Below are positions 37,801 through 49,515 of a DNA stretch of 64,000 nucleotides, in pieces; within the stretch, counting starts at the first letter, position 1, and every line of letters begins with the position of its first letter. The notes under the pieces are model-generated. The model did not search any database, was not told the DNA's origin, and was given only the letters and a program-made list of their open reading frames with translations. Both the position numbers and the translations under genes were made by a program. Source of the DNA: Numida meleagris (Eukaryota > Chordata > Aves > Galliformes > Numididae); NCBI RefSeq assembly GCF_002078875.1, contig NC_034409.1, forward strand, positions 13,679,111 to 13,743,110, given 5' to 3'.

Positions 37801-39074
37801 GCAGTACTTTTATATTCTGTTATCTTTCTTAATTCACACATTTCTGCTTCAGGAAATCAGGAACTGCTCTGTATTGCTGACTGGTAGTAATTATCAGCAG
37901 TGTCACACCACCAGTCAACATTTCCTTTCCGCAACTGACCCCAAACCGCAAAAGATACTAAATTATACAACTAGCCCTCCAAAAACAGGTCATGGGTCTC
38001 TTCGCTCAATTTTGTGATGACACTAAAGAAATGATAGTAACCTTTACTCATTACAGCATTCATTCTAAATCTTCTCTTCACATCCTGCGCTGTAATAGAC
38101 TCTACCTAAGAGAAGAGGGCTCTAAGCACCACTTAGCTCAAGGGCAAACATAGCATGCAAAATTTCTCACTGCATGTGGCCTGCTGATTCATGCGAGAAA
38201 AAGGTTAAACAACAGCTTTTTGTAGATATAAAACTCAAAAGCATTCACCTAATGATTTTCTATAAACAAACACCAGCTAATAACCAGATTGAAACCTTTT
38301 TGTCAATCAATTGCTTTTCTTCTCATTATTGAAAAGAAAGCCCTACTTTAAGTCAAATTAAAATAATTGAATCGTAATGATCTCACTGCATTATCACTGC
38401 TGTAATCACTACCTGCTCATTGAGGAGAGAGTCTCTGAAGAGTTCATTGGTAATAATCATCCACTCTTACACATGGCTCCAACCCTCCTTAGCATCAGGA
38501 CAATGCAGTTCAATTCCCTTGCTTTTCTAGCAGCAAGGCAATCCATTAAAATAAATTCCATGAATCTAAGTCTGGAAGTGAGAAGAACAACAGAGAATGA
38601 AATTATTTAAATTGCTGAGCTTTAAGCATCAGAGATTTTCAAGTTTTAGGGACATCTGTACTCCATGCAGTATTTATTTCAAAAAGCTTCTGTCGACTCC
38701 GTTGGCTTAATGTTCGCATGCAGTCTCGATACAAGCCCGAATTGCAGAATGTCTCACCTCTCCGATGAGCAGTTTAACTTAACATGGTGCATTTAAATTA
38801 TGTCCCATTAAAAGCAGAGAAGGCAACTAAAGGGACAGAAATATAATTTCCAGAACAGGGTTTCATAGGACAATACTTTAATATTTGTAGTTCACTAATA
38901 AAAAAAATGCAGAGATATATCAGAGAGTCAGCTTTCAAAGCAATTCCTACTGCAATTACTAAACAGTGCATGGACAACTGTACATTTATTGATTCTAACT
39001 GAAATATACAATAATTTAGGAGAATTACTTATGATTACCTTCAAAGACAGACATCACAAGCAATCATCACGCTT
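34863..39074. other. Non-coding stretch, no recognisable gene
   Basis: This is AT-rich sequence with a 15-T run at 35566-35580. I see no transposon, RNA gene or convincing exon. Open frames are all under 90 codons. A purine-rich patch lies at 36840-37040. Confidence 0.55.
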
Positions 39075-39570
39075 GGGAAGGTTCAACTTCTACTGCCATA
39101 CTACCAACATCTGCCTCTGATGTCAGGGGGCCAACATAATAAAATAAGAGGCGTTACTTACATTGGCCCATGGTGGCAGCAGAGGGACAGTATGTGAAAA
39201 TGGCATCTGATGTGAAAGCATGTGTGACGCAAAGTGTGGAACTGAATTCCTCCATGTGGGAACGATAGCACCCACAGACATTCATCAATGCTTGCTGAAG
39301 GTTTTTGGAGACCACAGCAAGGCGGTGGCTTGTGCGTTTCAGCAGTGGTGAGAGTAACAGTAGGTCACCTCTACAGGAGCAGATTTCTACAAGTGCAGCA
39401 TGCAGGCTCTTGTTCATCACTGCCAAAAACGCATGGCTAATGGTGGTGACTATGTTGAAAAATAGTGTTTTGTAGCTGAGCATTTGCTCTATGAAACACT
39501 GTGCTCTTTAAACCTGTTGTATTTTCCATTGAAATAAATATGAGGCATTACTTATAGAGCAACCTATCAA
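39075..39570 (+). mobile_element. Mariner-derived non-autonomous DNA transposon, rearranged
   Basis: The body (about 39160-39540) carries broken remains of a mariner/SETMAR-type transposase. It holds the N-terminal helix-turn-helix region, readable across frames as MASDVKACVTQS, ELNSSMWER and RRWLVRFSSG, joined directly to a C-terminal end QALVHHC...MANGGDYVEK. The catalytic middle is missing. The right end AATATGAGGCATTACTTA (39537-39554) is matched with two differences by AATAAGAGGCGTTACTTA at 39143-39160, but in the same direction. The left 85 bp appear inverted relative to the body. The frames contain stops and shifts, so the copy is dead. I place it in the mariner group partly from memory of a chicken repeat family of this form. 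Confidence 0.75.
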
Positions 39571-42329
39571 TACACAATGCAGTAGCTTACTACATCTTTT
39601 AAAAGTGCAACGTGCATATATATAATTATTTTTTTCTTAAGATGACATGGCAATTTTGAAGAAGCCAGGAACTAGCTCCCTAGGCAAGACATTGAGTCTA
39701 ACATTCCCAGGCCAAGTCACTACACCTATGTCAAGGATTTCCCTCGTCTAACACCATTTGTGGGTTCCACCTATTAGTGTCACAGCATGATCTGCAAAAA
39801 GAATGAAGAATTTTGAGCAGTGTATATCACTTAGAATTGCTTGCTGCTGATTCAGGTAGAGGTATTGTTTGTTTTGCCTTTGCAGGCTAACAGTAAGGGA
39901 CAGGGAGAAGCTAAGAGCACATAAAAGTGAAGCTGCTCTAAAATTTCAGAACCGTTTGCCAAGGGAATTCCAGGTGCATGTGTAACACTGTGCAGTCCTT
40001 GCACAACTGAGTATTTCTGACATTCATGGCCAGTGTTTTGCAAGCTGATGTCAGCTCTTTCTGCCAGAAGGAAATCTGAGATAAAAATTCAGACATTTGT
40101 TTTGAGCTTTATTACTTCCTTCTCTTGACAGACTGTAAAAATCAAATATTCCACAAACTTTAAACATCTCAAGAACGTTTTCAGGAATTTATCTTTTCCT
40201 TTACATATAGGCTTTTACTTAGCTCATTGTCTCCTTACACAAGCACTGGAAAAGCCTGCTTTCACTTAAATATATGAGGGCTCCAGGTTTATCACAATCC
40301 AGTTAAGATATTGCTCTACGGAAGAGCATCTTCAGTCATCTCTAATACATGTTTCAAGCTGGGGAAAGAGGCAAATAGTTCCTAAAACACATATACATAA
40401 AAGAATTTTAAGTCCACAAATCAAGTCTACCTTTGGAAATTCTGTAGTGCATATCCTGATTAGTGTCATTCAAAGGGATTTAAAAAGGTATTCTTCCTGT
40501 TTAAAACATTCCGAGTGTGAAGTTCACCCTCCTTATTTTGACCCGATCCAGATCCAGCAAGTAACTCCTGCTCTGACAGAGAATCTGACTGCACAAACTA
40601 CAAGCATTCTGACTGTCTAACATAGCATTTAACTTAAATTATATAATTTAATTTCTTTGAATTAGATGCTCAAAGACAACGAATTTGTTTTGGGAAGGCC
40701 CAACAGCTGATATCTGAGAGGGGAACAAAAGGTCTCCTAGGTCTACCAAAAAGATGCTTTCCTTGCCACCTTTGATGTGTGTTAGCAAGAATGCAGGAGC
40801 CTAAAGTTTTCATGAACCTGAGGTTATCTTCCTATTTTCACAATCACTATGGGACCTTTGCTACAGGTTTTGAATTGACCTTGTGTAAGTTATTATAAAA
40901 AATAATTTGTTCAATTCAAAATACCCATTCGCTACACAAAACATCAAAAAAAAAAGAGCAACCTGAACTGTCCAAAACAGAATTAAATGCAGGTCTTATG
41001 CGCAGTAAGAGTCTGATTTACTGATGTCTTTAAAAATGGTGACTCAAGAACACTTGATTCAAACATATGCCATTGCTATAAGTACCTAAAAATCAGTACA
41101 ACAACATTTAGACTCTAATCATATTCATCTTATACTGGATTTATTAAATTATCAAAGGTCTTGATTTCAGTTCATCACCAGCAGCATCATAATCAAATAA
41201 TGAAGCAAATTCAGACGTAGATTCATGCTGGAATAATCCACTGTGACTTAATATTTTAATTATGCATGCTTCAGCCCACGATAAGCTACTGTAAGGTTTA
41301 TCTTTGCAAGTCTGAAATATTTTTCCTGGTAAGTGCCTAAATAAGTAGCTAAGTATTCCTAGATGCTTTGTTTTTTATATCTCCATGGAAATATTCACAA
41401 ATAACATGAATAAAAACCCTAATGTCTGTTTTAAAACTTCATTCCTGAAATGTGACCTAGAAAAATTTAATATGCCATTTTCTATGATTACTTTTTTTAA
41501 ATAATCCCCAAGCAGCCTTCTCAATGATCTAATTTATTTAAATTAAAATTAGCTTCTCCTCCCTGGTCTTCTGTTATTAAAATCAAGCTGTGGCTCACTG
41601 TAATTTTTGGTGTTTTCCTATGACGTAGCAAGAGTACTGCTTGGACTGCTCTGCTCACAGGACTGCAGTGGGAGCCTCTGAACCATGATTATTTGTTGGA
41701 AACAACAACCCCAGCAGGTCAGAAAGTACACAGAGTGGTCCTAAAATGCTTGTGAAGCCACGCCCCTGGTCAGAACAGCTGAGACATTCACATGTACTCA
41801 CAGTCTAAAGCCCACAGTAAAGCAGTATCAGTACAAGTAATATCTGCTTTAAGATTTGGTCATATACAACACAGCAGTGAGAGCTTCCATCAGCTTTTCC
41901 TCTACAGCCTCCCACTGTTGCCCAGCAGTGAGTCACGGATCCAGCGCCCGCTCGACAGAAGCTCCATGTTTGAAGAAAGCAGACGCTTCTTTTCCAAAGC
42001 TGCACTTCTCAAGTGCAGCACAAGAATAATCTTTGCAGCACTGTAGCTCCCTTTCAAGTGCCAGGCAAATCTACAGCACCATCAGGTCAAAGCAGTAATG
42101 CAATCAGACAGCAAAAGTCCAGGGCAAAATTCCACTGAGCACATACTCCTACAAACAGATCCACTGTTACTGACGAAAATCAATTACCCATGAACGATCC
42201 ATAACAAAGCTGCCTATTAGTACAGGTATATTACTAAGACAATGTTTCCGTTTATGAAACAGCAAACAAATGCAAAACAAATGGCTGCATCTTAAGTCTG
42301 GCAAGTCAGTCCTAGTTTTACCACATCAA
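39571..42329. other. Non-coding stretch, no recognisable gene
   Basis: This is AT-rich with short frames only. A patch at 41590-41780 is less AT-rich but matches nothing I know. No exon-like or repeat-like structure was found. Confidence 0.55.
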
Positions 42330-42563
42330 CCTCAGGGAGGGTAGATTTAGGTTAGATATAAGGAAAAAATCTTTTACAGTGAAAAGAGGCACTGGAACAG
42401 GTTACCCAGTGTTGTGGTTGATGCCCTGTCCCTGGAGACTTTCAAGGCGAGGCTGGATCAGGCCCTGGGCAACCTGATCTAGCTGTGGTGTCCCTGTTCA
42501 CTGTTGGTCTAGATGGCCTTCAGCAGTCCCTTCCAACTCTAAGGATTCTATGATTCTATAATC
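42330..42563 (+). mobile_element. CR1 LINE, 3'-end fragment
   Basis: This is a CR1 tail of about 234 bp. It has GGGTAGATTTAGGTTAGATA, then AGGCACTGGAACAGGTTACC, a protein-end remnant with CCCTGGAGACTTTCAAGG, and a 3' UTR with GTTGGTCTAGATGGCCTTCA. It ends CCCTTCCAACTCTAAGGATT followed by two ATTCTATG-type units. The 5' part is missing, and the frame is broken by small changes. Confidence 0.94.
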
Positions 42564-45500
42564 ATGCAGCCCAACAGAGCCAGCAATGGAATTCCCTTTA
42601 GATTGAGTGTTTTAGAAGAAAAACATAATTTATCCAAAAGGTATTAATTAAAAGACACGTAAGCTAAGCACAAAGCAGTTCTCCAAGACAAAGAGCTGGG
42701 CACAATGGCCTTCACATTTAGAGGAAAGTGATGGCCGCAAAATTCCAAGAAACCTCAGTCCAGCAGTCACATCACATCATCACACCATCGCTTTCTGATT
42801 TCATTTAAGGACTCACAGTCAAAAGAAGATTTGCTTGCTAAGCCTGTTAGGTCCCTGGAAGATCTCAAAGGTCTCTTGGTTTTGCTGTAACCAAGCAGCA
42901 CCATTTTATGCAACCCTACCTGTGTATTTGCCAGCTACCATGGAGAGTTTCATTCAGCGATACAGCTTAAAACAAGTAAGAACAGAATTTTGCACATACC
43001 ACAACCTGAAAAAACATGAGCTTTTCTACCCGACAGACTATTTCAGACAAAACCACCAGCTACTGTGCTCTCTCAAATCCATCAAAACAATATCATTTGT
43101 CTAGTGAAGAACTAAAAGAAAACTTCCATTCAAAGAAAACCTCATGGTAGGAAAGAATGATGCTCACAGGGAACATCAACAATTCAACAGCTTGCATCCT
43201 CAAAGCCAGTCTTAAAGCAGGATAACACTTAACGTGACACACCCTCCAAGTGAGGGACACCACACTGTTACAACATCAGGACAGTTACAGCGAAAGCCAC
43301 CTTTTAATATACTTCCCACAATCCTAATAATAAGCAACTGAATACCTACTTCCACTAAGCATTTTAAATAGGGAGTATGTGACTTTTTATTGACCATGCA
43401 ATACAAACAGAATAGGAAAACACCACAAAATGATGGGCAGCGTCCTGCTTAACTCCCACAGGTTTCCCAGGTCCTTGTGTCAAGTTTATCAGAAATGAAT
43501 TCAAAATTTAAAAAAAATCCACTAAAGAGAACTGTAAGAAAACACACTTTTTTTTCCCCTTTGGTAGGAGGGATGCAGCACATAGAACTGACCCTTACTA
43601 CATTTGTCTTTATGCTGACATTATTCATAGCGCATAGATAGCTGGCTGTTTTGCCAGTTAACATTTCCATCATTTACACAGCTCTTTACATTTTAGACTT
43701 CATGTCTGACAGAATAGTCACATTTTATTATGGTGGAAATTAAGTAAAATTCAACAAGTAGCCTGTAAACACAAACAAATACTTGAGCACAAATAGAAAG
43801 AAATGTCAGTTTAAAGGGACTACCCAGATTCTGTAGCGTGTGACTCAGTTATCTTTCAAAACATTTTGGGACTAGGCTACTTGGCTGATTTCCCTATTAA
43901 AATCTGAGAGAATAGAAACATACAAGAGAAAACTGTAATACAATAGAAGGACTATTTGCCTTTGTATTCAGTACTTAGTAAATGAGTCATATAATTCCCT
44001 GCAGCCAAACTGCACTGCATTTGCTGTTCTTTTTCAAAGGAAAAGCAAGTAAGGAAAATAGCTCTACTACACACAAAGGAATGTTTTTGTATCGCAGCTA
44101 CCAAAAACTGAGCCCCGTTTTGCTGATCTTGTTTCTCAAAAGCATGCAGCGGCAAAGAAGAATGAAAATCCACCCAGGTAACAGACAGACCCTACAGATT
44201 TTGGAGCCAAGACTACTGACATCCCTCAAAGTTTGACAGACCACCACCAGCCCTCTCTGTCAACTCCTCATCTCATGGAGTTCTGCAAACTCACTGCAAA
44301 TCATTTTTCACAGTCTGTCATACTTAAGGAACCACTGCAACGGAGTGATTCGTTCTCAAAGACTTTTTGTTTTCCAGGGCCTATAATCACATGCACACTG
44401 GTAGCACTTCCTGAATGCAAAAAAAAAAATAAGTTAACAAGAAGCAGCTGTAAAACTACCCTAAGAATTTTTAAAGAGACAGTGGGTACTGAGTGTTCAG
44501 CCTCTATCTACTGCTGTAGACCATCTCCTCCATCAGGTCTTCTCTTCAGAAATTCACATCTCCCTTACCAGAAAAGGGGCCTGCAGTCCCTAAACCAGGT
44601 CCTGTTCTTCTGGAAGAGTGGAAGCCAGAAATCAAGTACATATCAACAGAATTCACTCTGTCTTCAAGAAATAGAAGGGTAAATAATTCGGCCTTAAGTC
44701 ACAAAATACAGGAGAAAAGAAAGATTACATCAGTTGAAATGGAAGGAGTTAATCAGAGCTGACATTTGCTGCACAAGGCAGACGAGTGAACAGGCAACCC
44801 ACAAAACCTCCCACTTTCTGATGTGCTTTGGACAAAAATGCAGGGATACCAACCCAGCACCAGCCTGACAGGATACTTCCAGAGGCAGCAGTTCAAAGCA
44901 ATCCACACGTAGCAGCTTTTGGTTGGTTGGTTTTGTTTCACTTTTACCTATTTAAGGATTCTTCTTTTTCGAGAAAAAAAAAAAGTTTTCACAGACAATT
45001 ATGAGCAGGGATGTGTTTGGTGAGTAACCCAGCTGAAGTCAATGGAACCCTACTTTTACAGGAACAGTGGCATTCAAGATTGAGTCTTTATGGGATCCCC
45101 TAGCAGAAAATGAAAATTGAAGGGTCATTTAAGCATCAGAATAAAACAAGCCAGAACAAGTAAACCATAATGAATACCTGAATGACAAGGAACATTCAGT
45201 ATGCATCCTCTTTCTTCAGTGTTACATGTACTGCTTGGCAGCAGCTGCCTGAAGAGGTAAGGGAGCAACAGCAAGGTGCTAACTACAGAAAAGTGTTAAA
45301 GGAGAAACATTTGGAAAGGTTAGGACACAGTACGCCTGTGGTAATGCAGACACTGTGATATTCACAGCACGAACCTGCCAGTGCTCTGAAAGACGCGTGC
45401 AACGCAAAGCATTCCAAGCAGGAACAGCACAAGGGCATGGACACATGCTGTGTGAAGTATGTGCCACATCTAGAAGGAAAGTCGCTACAGAGAAATGACA

Positions 45501-46393
45501 CAGCATAATTTTCAGCTACAATACATCCTAGGAAAAACAACAGCTAAAAGAATCACAGATATTTCTTTATAATAGAAGAAGAAACACCCACCAGAATTCA
45601 GACATGATGACATAAACCACATCCTAGTAGGTAACACAGGCAAGTTGCCACCCTGCACTAACAGATCACCTCAAACATAAGCAGATCCATCACCTACAGG
45701 AAAACACAACAACAAATACAAATAAAAGGAAAAACAAAGCAAGAAAGTCAGCACTGGACTCTGGGTCAGCAGAGGCTTACAACTCTTCACAGCATTTCCC
45801 AACACACTTTGCCTAGGTGAATTTTCCTGTTCCCATTCCCCACTCAGTTCTCCTAGACACAGAATGGATGCTGCTCCACTACCCACACCCCTGAAGCACT
45901 TTCTGCACGTTCTCTGAGGGCACTCTACATGAATTACGAATTAGTAAACTTTATAAAAAATCTGAATAGCAGTGAACTCCGCAGAAGTTGATCTTACCAG
46001 AGAATAAGTTCTGAAATCTTCTCCACCTGCCCCAGTTATCTACAGTAACACTGTGAGAGTAAACCATCTACATTTACTGAGGGAAATGCATGCACAGAAT
46101 CAAGTTACATTGGCAATAATACCATGCAGGACATAATTACTTATCCTTAAATAGATGAAGGAGTTGAAGTTGATCAAACCTGTAAAAACAAAACAGCAAA
46201 ACAGAAAACAAACAAACAAGCATGATCTGTATTTGCCTAAACCTCACATACATAGACATAGAAACTTCTGGGAACGCTACCCCTTACTTTACGAAGCACC
46301 ACCCAATTTCTCTAACAAGCAGTCCAGCTTAATCTCTGGCTGAGCCAACTGGACACAGAGCACCACACTAGCACTTCCAACACAACTTAAGAA
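42564..46393. other. Non-coding stretch with one candidate microexon
   Basis: This is AT-rich with no transposon recognised. The longest frame (44233-44682, plus, 149 codons) has no domain and overlaps minus-strand frames, so I treat it as chance. A splice-flanked 37-bp segment at 45220 is listed separately. Confidence 0.5.
45220..45256 (+). CDS. Candidate microexon with strong splice sites
   Basis: The acceptor GCATCCTCTTTCTTCAG and the donor GAAGAG followed by GTAAGG are both close to consensus and lie only 37 bp apart. One frame is closed by a stop. The frame that starts after one split base reads VTCTAWQQLPEE and ends exactly at a codon border. No neighbouring plus-strand exon was found to join it, so it may be a decoy. 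The protein is not recognised. Confidence 0.18.
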
Positions 46394-46940
46394 ATCACAG
46401 AATCATAGAATTAGCTAGGTTGGAAAAGACCTACAAGATCACCTAGTCCAACCATCCACCTACCACCAATAACCCCACTAAACCATGTCTCTCAATGCTA
46501 TATCTAAACGTTTCTTGAACACCTCCAGGGACGGTGACTCCACCACCTCCCTGGGCAGCCCGTTCCAGCGCCTGACCACTCTTTCAGAAAAGTAGTATTT
46601 CCTAATATCCAGCCTAAATCTCCCCCGGCGCAACTTGAAGCCATTCCCCCTCGTCCTGTCACCTGTAAGAGAGAAGAGGCTGACCCCCAGCTCACTACAA
46701 CCTCCCTTCAGGTAGTTATAGAGAGCGATAAGGTCTCCTCTGAGCCTCCTCTTCTCCAGACTGAACAATCCCAGCTCCCTCAGCCGCTCCTCATCAGGCC
46801 TGTGCTCCAGACCCCTCACCAGCTTCATCGCCCTCCTCTGAACACGCTCCAGGGCCTCAATGTCTTTCTTGCAGTGAGAGGCCCAAAACTGGACACAGTA
46901 CTCGAGGTGGGGCCTCACTAGGGCTGAGTACAGAGGGAGA
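46394..46940 (-). mobile_element. CR1 LINE, best-preserved copy, ORF2 C-terminus intact
   Basis: This is a minus-strand CR1 of about 545 bp. Its reading frame (46478-46930) is uninterrupted from [20 protein letters not shown] to the natural stop after ALRDMV. It passes [20 protein letters not shown] and [20 protein letters not shown]. The 3' UTR and a CATAGAATT-type end follow at the left. A whole open segment of about 150 codons means few changes since insertion, so this is the youngest CR1 in the window. It is still 5'-truncated, lacking endonuclease and polymerase core. Its truncation point abuts an AT-rich imperfect repeat (46941-46993). Confidence 0.96.
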
Positions 46941-46993
46941 ATGAATATTAACATGAATTAATTAATATGAATATGAATTAATACGAAATATTA
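46941..46993. repeat. AT-rich imperfect repeat of ATGAATTA/ATATGAAT units at the CR1 junction
   Basis: Words such as ATGAATATTA, ATGAATTAATTA and ATATGAATTAATA recur over about 50 bp directly beside the 5' truncation of the CR1 copy. It may be a simple repeat at the target or may come from slippage during the end of reverse transcription. Confidence 0.7.
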
Positions 46994-49254
46994 AGGGAAT
47001 GCCTCTGCTACATCACCTATACCACAAACACTTCAGGTGAAGATTATGACGCGAGGACTGAGAAGCCAAGCCACTGCAACATCCTAATACACAGCAGACA
47101 GGAAAACATTACCATGTGTTTTTGTGTAGAAGAAAAGCAAAACAAATCTCTCCAAGATAAATGAGCTCCTCTGGCCACTTCCTAGTAAAGCGATTACAAA
47201 ACCTGACCAAATTAAGGCCAAGAATTAAAGCAAAAGAAACCACTTCCTTCTCAAAAATATCTGGGAATACAACAGCAACATACCTATTAGTAATAGCACA
47301 AGGGAACTGGAATAAACACTAGGAAATAAAGATCCCAGGAAGAGACAAGCTATCACACAAGTTGAATATAAACAAGCAAACAGCATCCTACACAAATATT
47401 TTAAAAATACATGTGGAATGGTACAGACAGGATGGAGCAGGCAGATACAAGCTCAGCAAAACTGCACTCAAGTGGAAACACCACTGTTTGCATGCCATCT
47501 GTTTTATTACCTGTATTCCCAATAACCCAAGGAGGGCTGTGATATCAACTTAAACAGCTACCAAGCAGGCAGCATCTGAATATACATAGCTAAAGAAGGG
47601 ACAAGATACCCTTGATAAGGCAGGTACCGTGACATACGGATATGGTTTCTATATGTGCTAAGCTGTGCAGAAGGAGACTGTATCTGCATGCTACTTAATG
47701 ACAAGTCTCATGTACAAACCCATCCTAGGTTACAGAACCAGTAGCACCAAAATCAACAAAGATACAATCAGCACATCCTCTAACAAGTGTATATTTGTAA
47801 CAGGCACATTCAGTATTTCCTAAATTCACCCTCAGCCAGTAAGTAAATTCAGACTGATTTTGCATTAACTGGTTTCCAATCTGTGTTACACGCACACCAA
47901 AAGGAATTTGTTTTTCAAGTAGCACCAAGACTACTCTAATTTCTTCTTTCTAACTAGCAAGATAAAACAAGCTTCATCAAGAAGTAGTATGGTTGTGATT
48001 CACTCTTTTAAATTCATAATATATACTGCAAACATATGAAAGTGAAAACGTTTCCTCTGCATTCAAGTGTATACACTTACCTGATCTCAATTAAGAATCA
48101 TCCCCAGCACTTTTTTGCAGAGCACCTCCTTTTCAGATCAGGATAAATTAACATAAAAGAAGTTTAATTCTTTCACTTTAACCAAACCTACTGTGCCGTG
48201 TCCCATTTTAGATGACAAATTTAATCGCACTTCTTGGAATTTTTTTAATTGATGTTGCCACCTAGTGGTTTGTTTCAACAGTGTTGAATAATCACAAAAG
48301 CCAACACAAAAACGTCAACATCTGAGCAAGTTTGAGAAACCTATTGAATACTTCCTTTCCCCCTCCCCCCCCCCAGTATAGAAAAATCTAATATTCCTAT
48401 CCACCCAAAACAAAGGAAATGGTGAAGGACAATTAAGCCTAAGGTACTAAATTCTTTTTAAAATAAAATAATTTCTAAGGACAGAATAAGGCACTACCAT
48501 CAAGAAATTTGGTTTACATTATGTAATAACCCAACATGAAATAATTTTCCAAATCTGTTTCAAATACTTAATTTCAAGGGAAAAAATACAGTTACTAAGC
48601 ACAAATTCTAAAAGTTATCCCTTTCACTTTCTTGAATACTAAATGAAGAAGAGGAGCGTATTCCCATCTGCCTTGGCTTTGGTTTATGGTAGGTTTGCTC
48701 CAACAGCAAGAAGATCTAAGCACCCTAATTATGTTAAATAAAATGCAGAACAAGTCCTATTTTACCTAATAAAAAAGTAAGCATTTTTTAAACATTCCTA
48801 CTATTAAGTTTGTCTTAGTAGTTGACAAAAAAAAAAAAAAGAGACAAACAAGAAAATAAGTTCTTAGTATTTATGCAGCTTTTCCAATGCTATTTCCTTC
48901 TGAGCCAAACCAGCATTTACAGATAACACAGTGCTATGGTTCTTCGCTCAGATTACATCTCAGAAATCTAGTTCTTTGTTATGCAGCTTTAGTAATGACT
49001 GATCAGCAAGACTATGTAACTTCTGCTCATTTGTCCCTATCACTAGAGACTAATAGACAAACGAAGTATCAGCTGCATTTTAACCAAAAATTTGCAATAC
49101 TGTTTTCAAACTGTATAGTAGCAGTTATTTTAGTATTCTAGGAAATAGAACAAGCATGCAGAAACAAATTCAAACAATTGTTTTCAACCAGTAGTTTGCT
49201 TTTAAAACCACTTTTCTTCTAGTAAACAATTAAACATGTTTTGATTTTTGTTTT
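46994..49254. other. Non-coding stretch, no recognisable gene
   Basis: This is AT-rich sequence with a C-run near 48361-48374, an A-run at 48827-48840 and one CTCF-like motif listed separately. No exon or transposon is seen. Confidence 0.55.
48257..48268 (-). promoter_or_regulatory. Perfect CTCF core-motif match
   Basis: The minus strand reads CCACTAGGTGGCAAC. Its first 12 bases match every position of the vertebrate CTCF core consensus CCASYAGRKGGC. CTCF is the zinc-finger protein that sets chromatin loop borders. A 12-base degenerate match occurs by chance about once in several hundred kb, so this is suggestive only. A partial match (10 of 12 core positions) lies on the minus strand around 62812-62823. 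Confidence 0.4.
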
Positions 49255-49515
49255 CTCTTCATCGCCAACCACACCCTGGGGGACACCAGGCCCAGCACTG
49301 CCAGCAGGCGAGGGGAGGGCTTGTCCCGCTCTGCTCTGCGCTGTGCGGCCTCACCTCCTGCACTGGGTGCAGTGTGGGTGCCACAACATCAGAGGGACAT
49401 CAAGCTACTAGAGAGCGCCCAGAGGAGGGATATGAAGATGGGGAAGGGTCTGGAGAGCAAGGTGTGCGAGGAGCAGCTGAGGTGCCTCAGTTTGTTCCTG
49501 GCTGCCAGGAAGAAA
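49255..49515 (+). mobile_element. CR1 LINE, internal fragment
   Basis: This is a plus-strand CR1 piece. It carries GGGAGGGCTTGTCCCGCTCT, then GCGCTGTGCGGCCTCACCTC, CACTGGGTGCAGTGTGGGTG and a GAGAGCGCCCAGAGGAGGG block, ending GGTGCCTCAGTTTGTTC. This is the ORF2 region between the Y/S-A-L-x-R-P-H and L-G-L-F-S motifs. No 3' UTR follows. Instead there is an A-run (49511-49520) and GC-richer sequence of unknown origin to about 49700. The frame is broken. Confidence 0.9.

Noticed and set aside
44233..44682. 149-codon plus-strand open frame
   Set aside because: It has no family resemblance and includes an A-run encoding lysines. No promoter or splice context fits.
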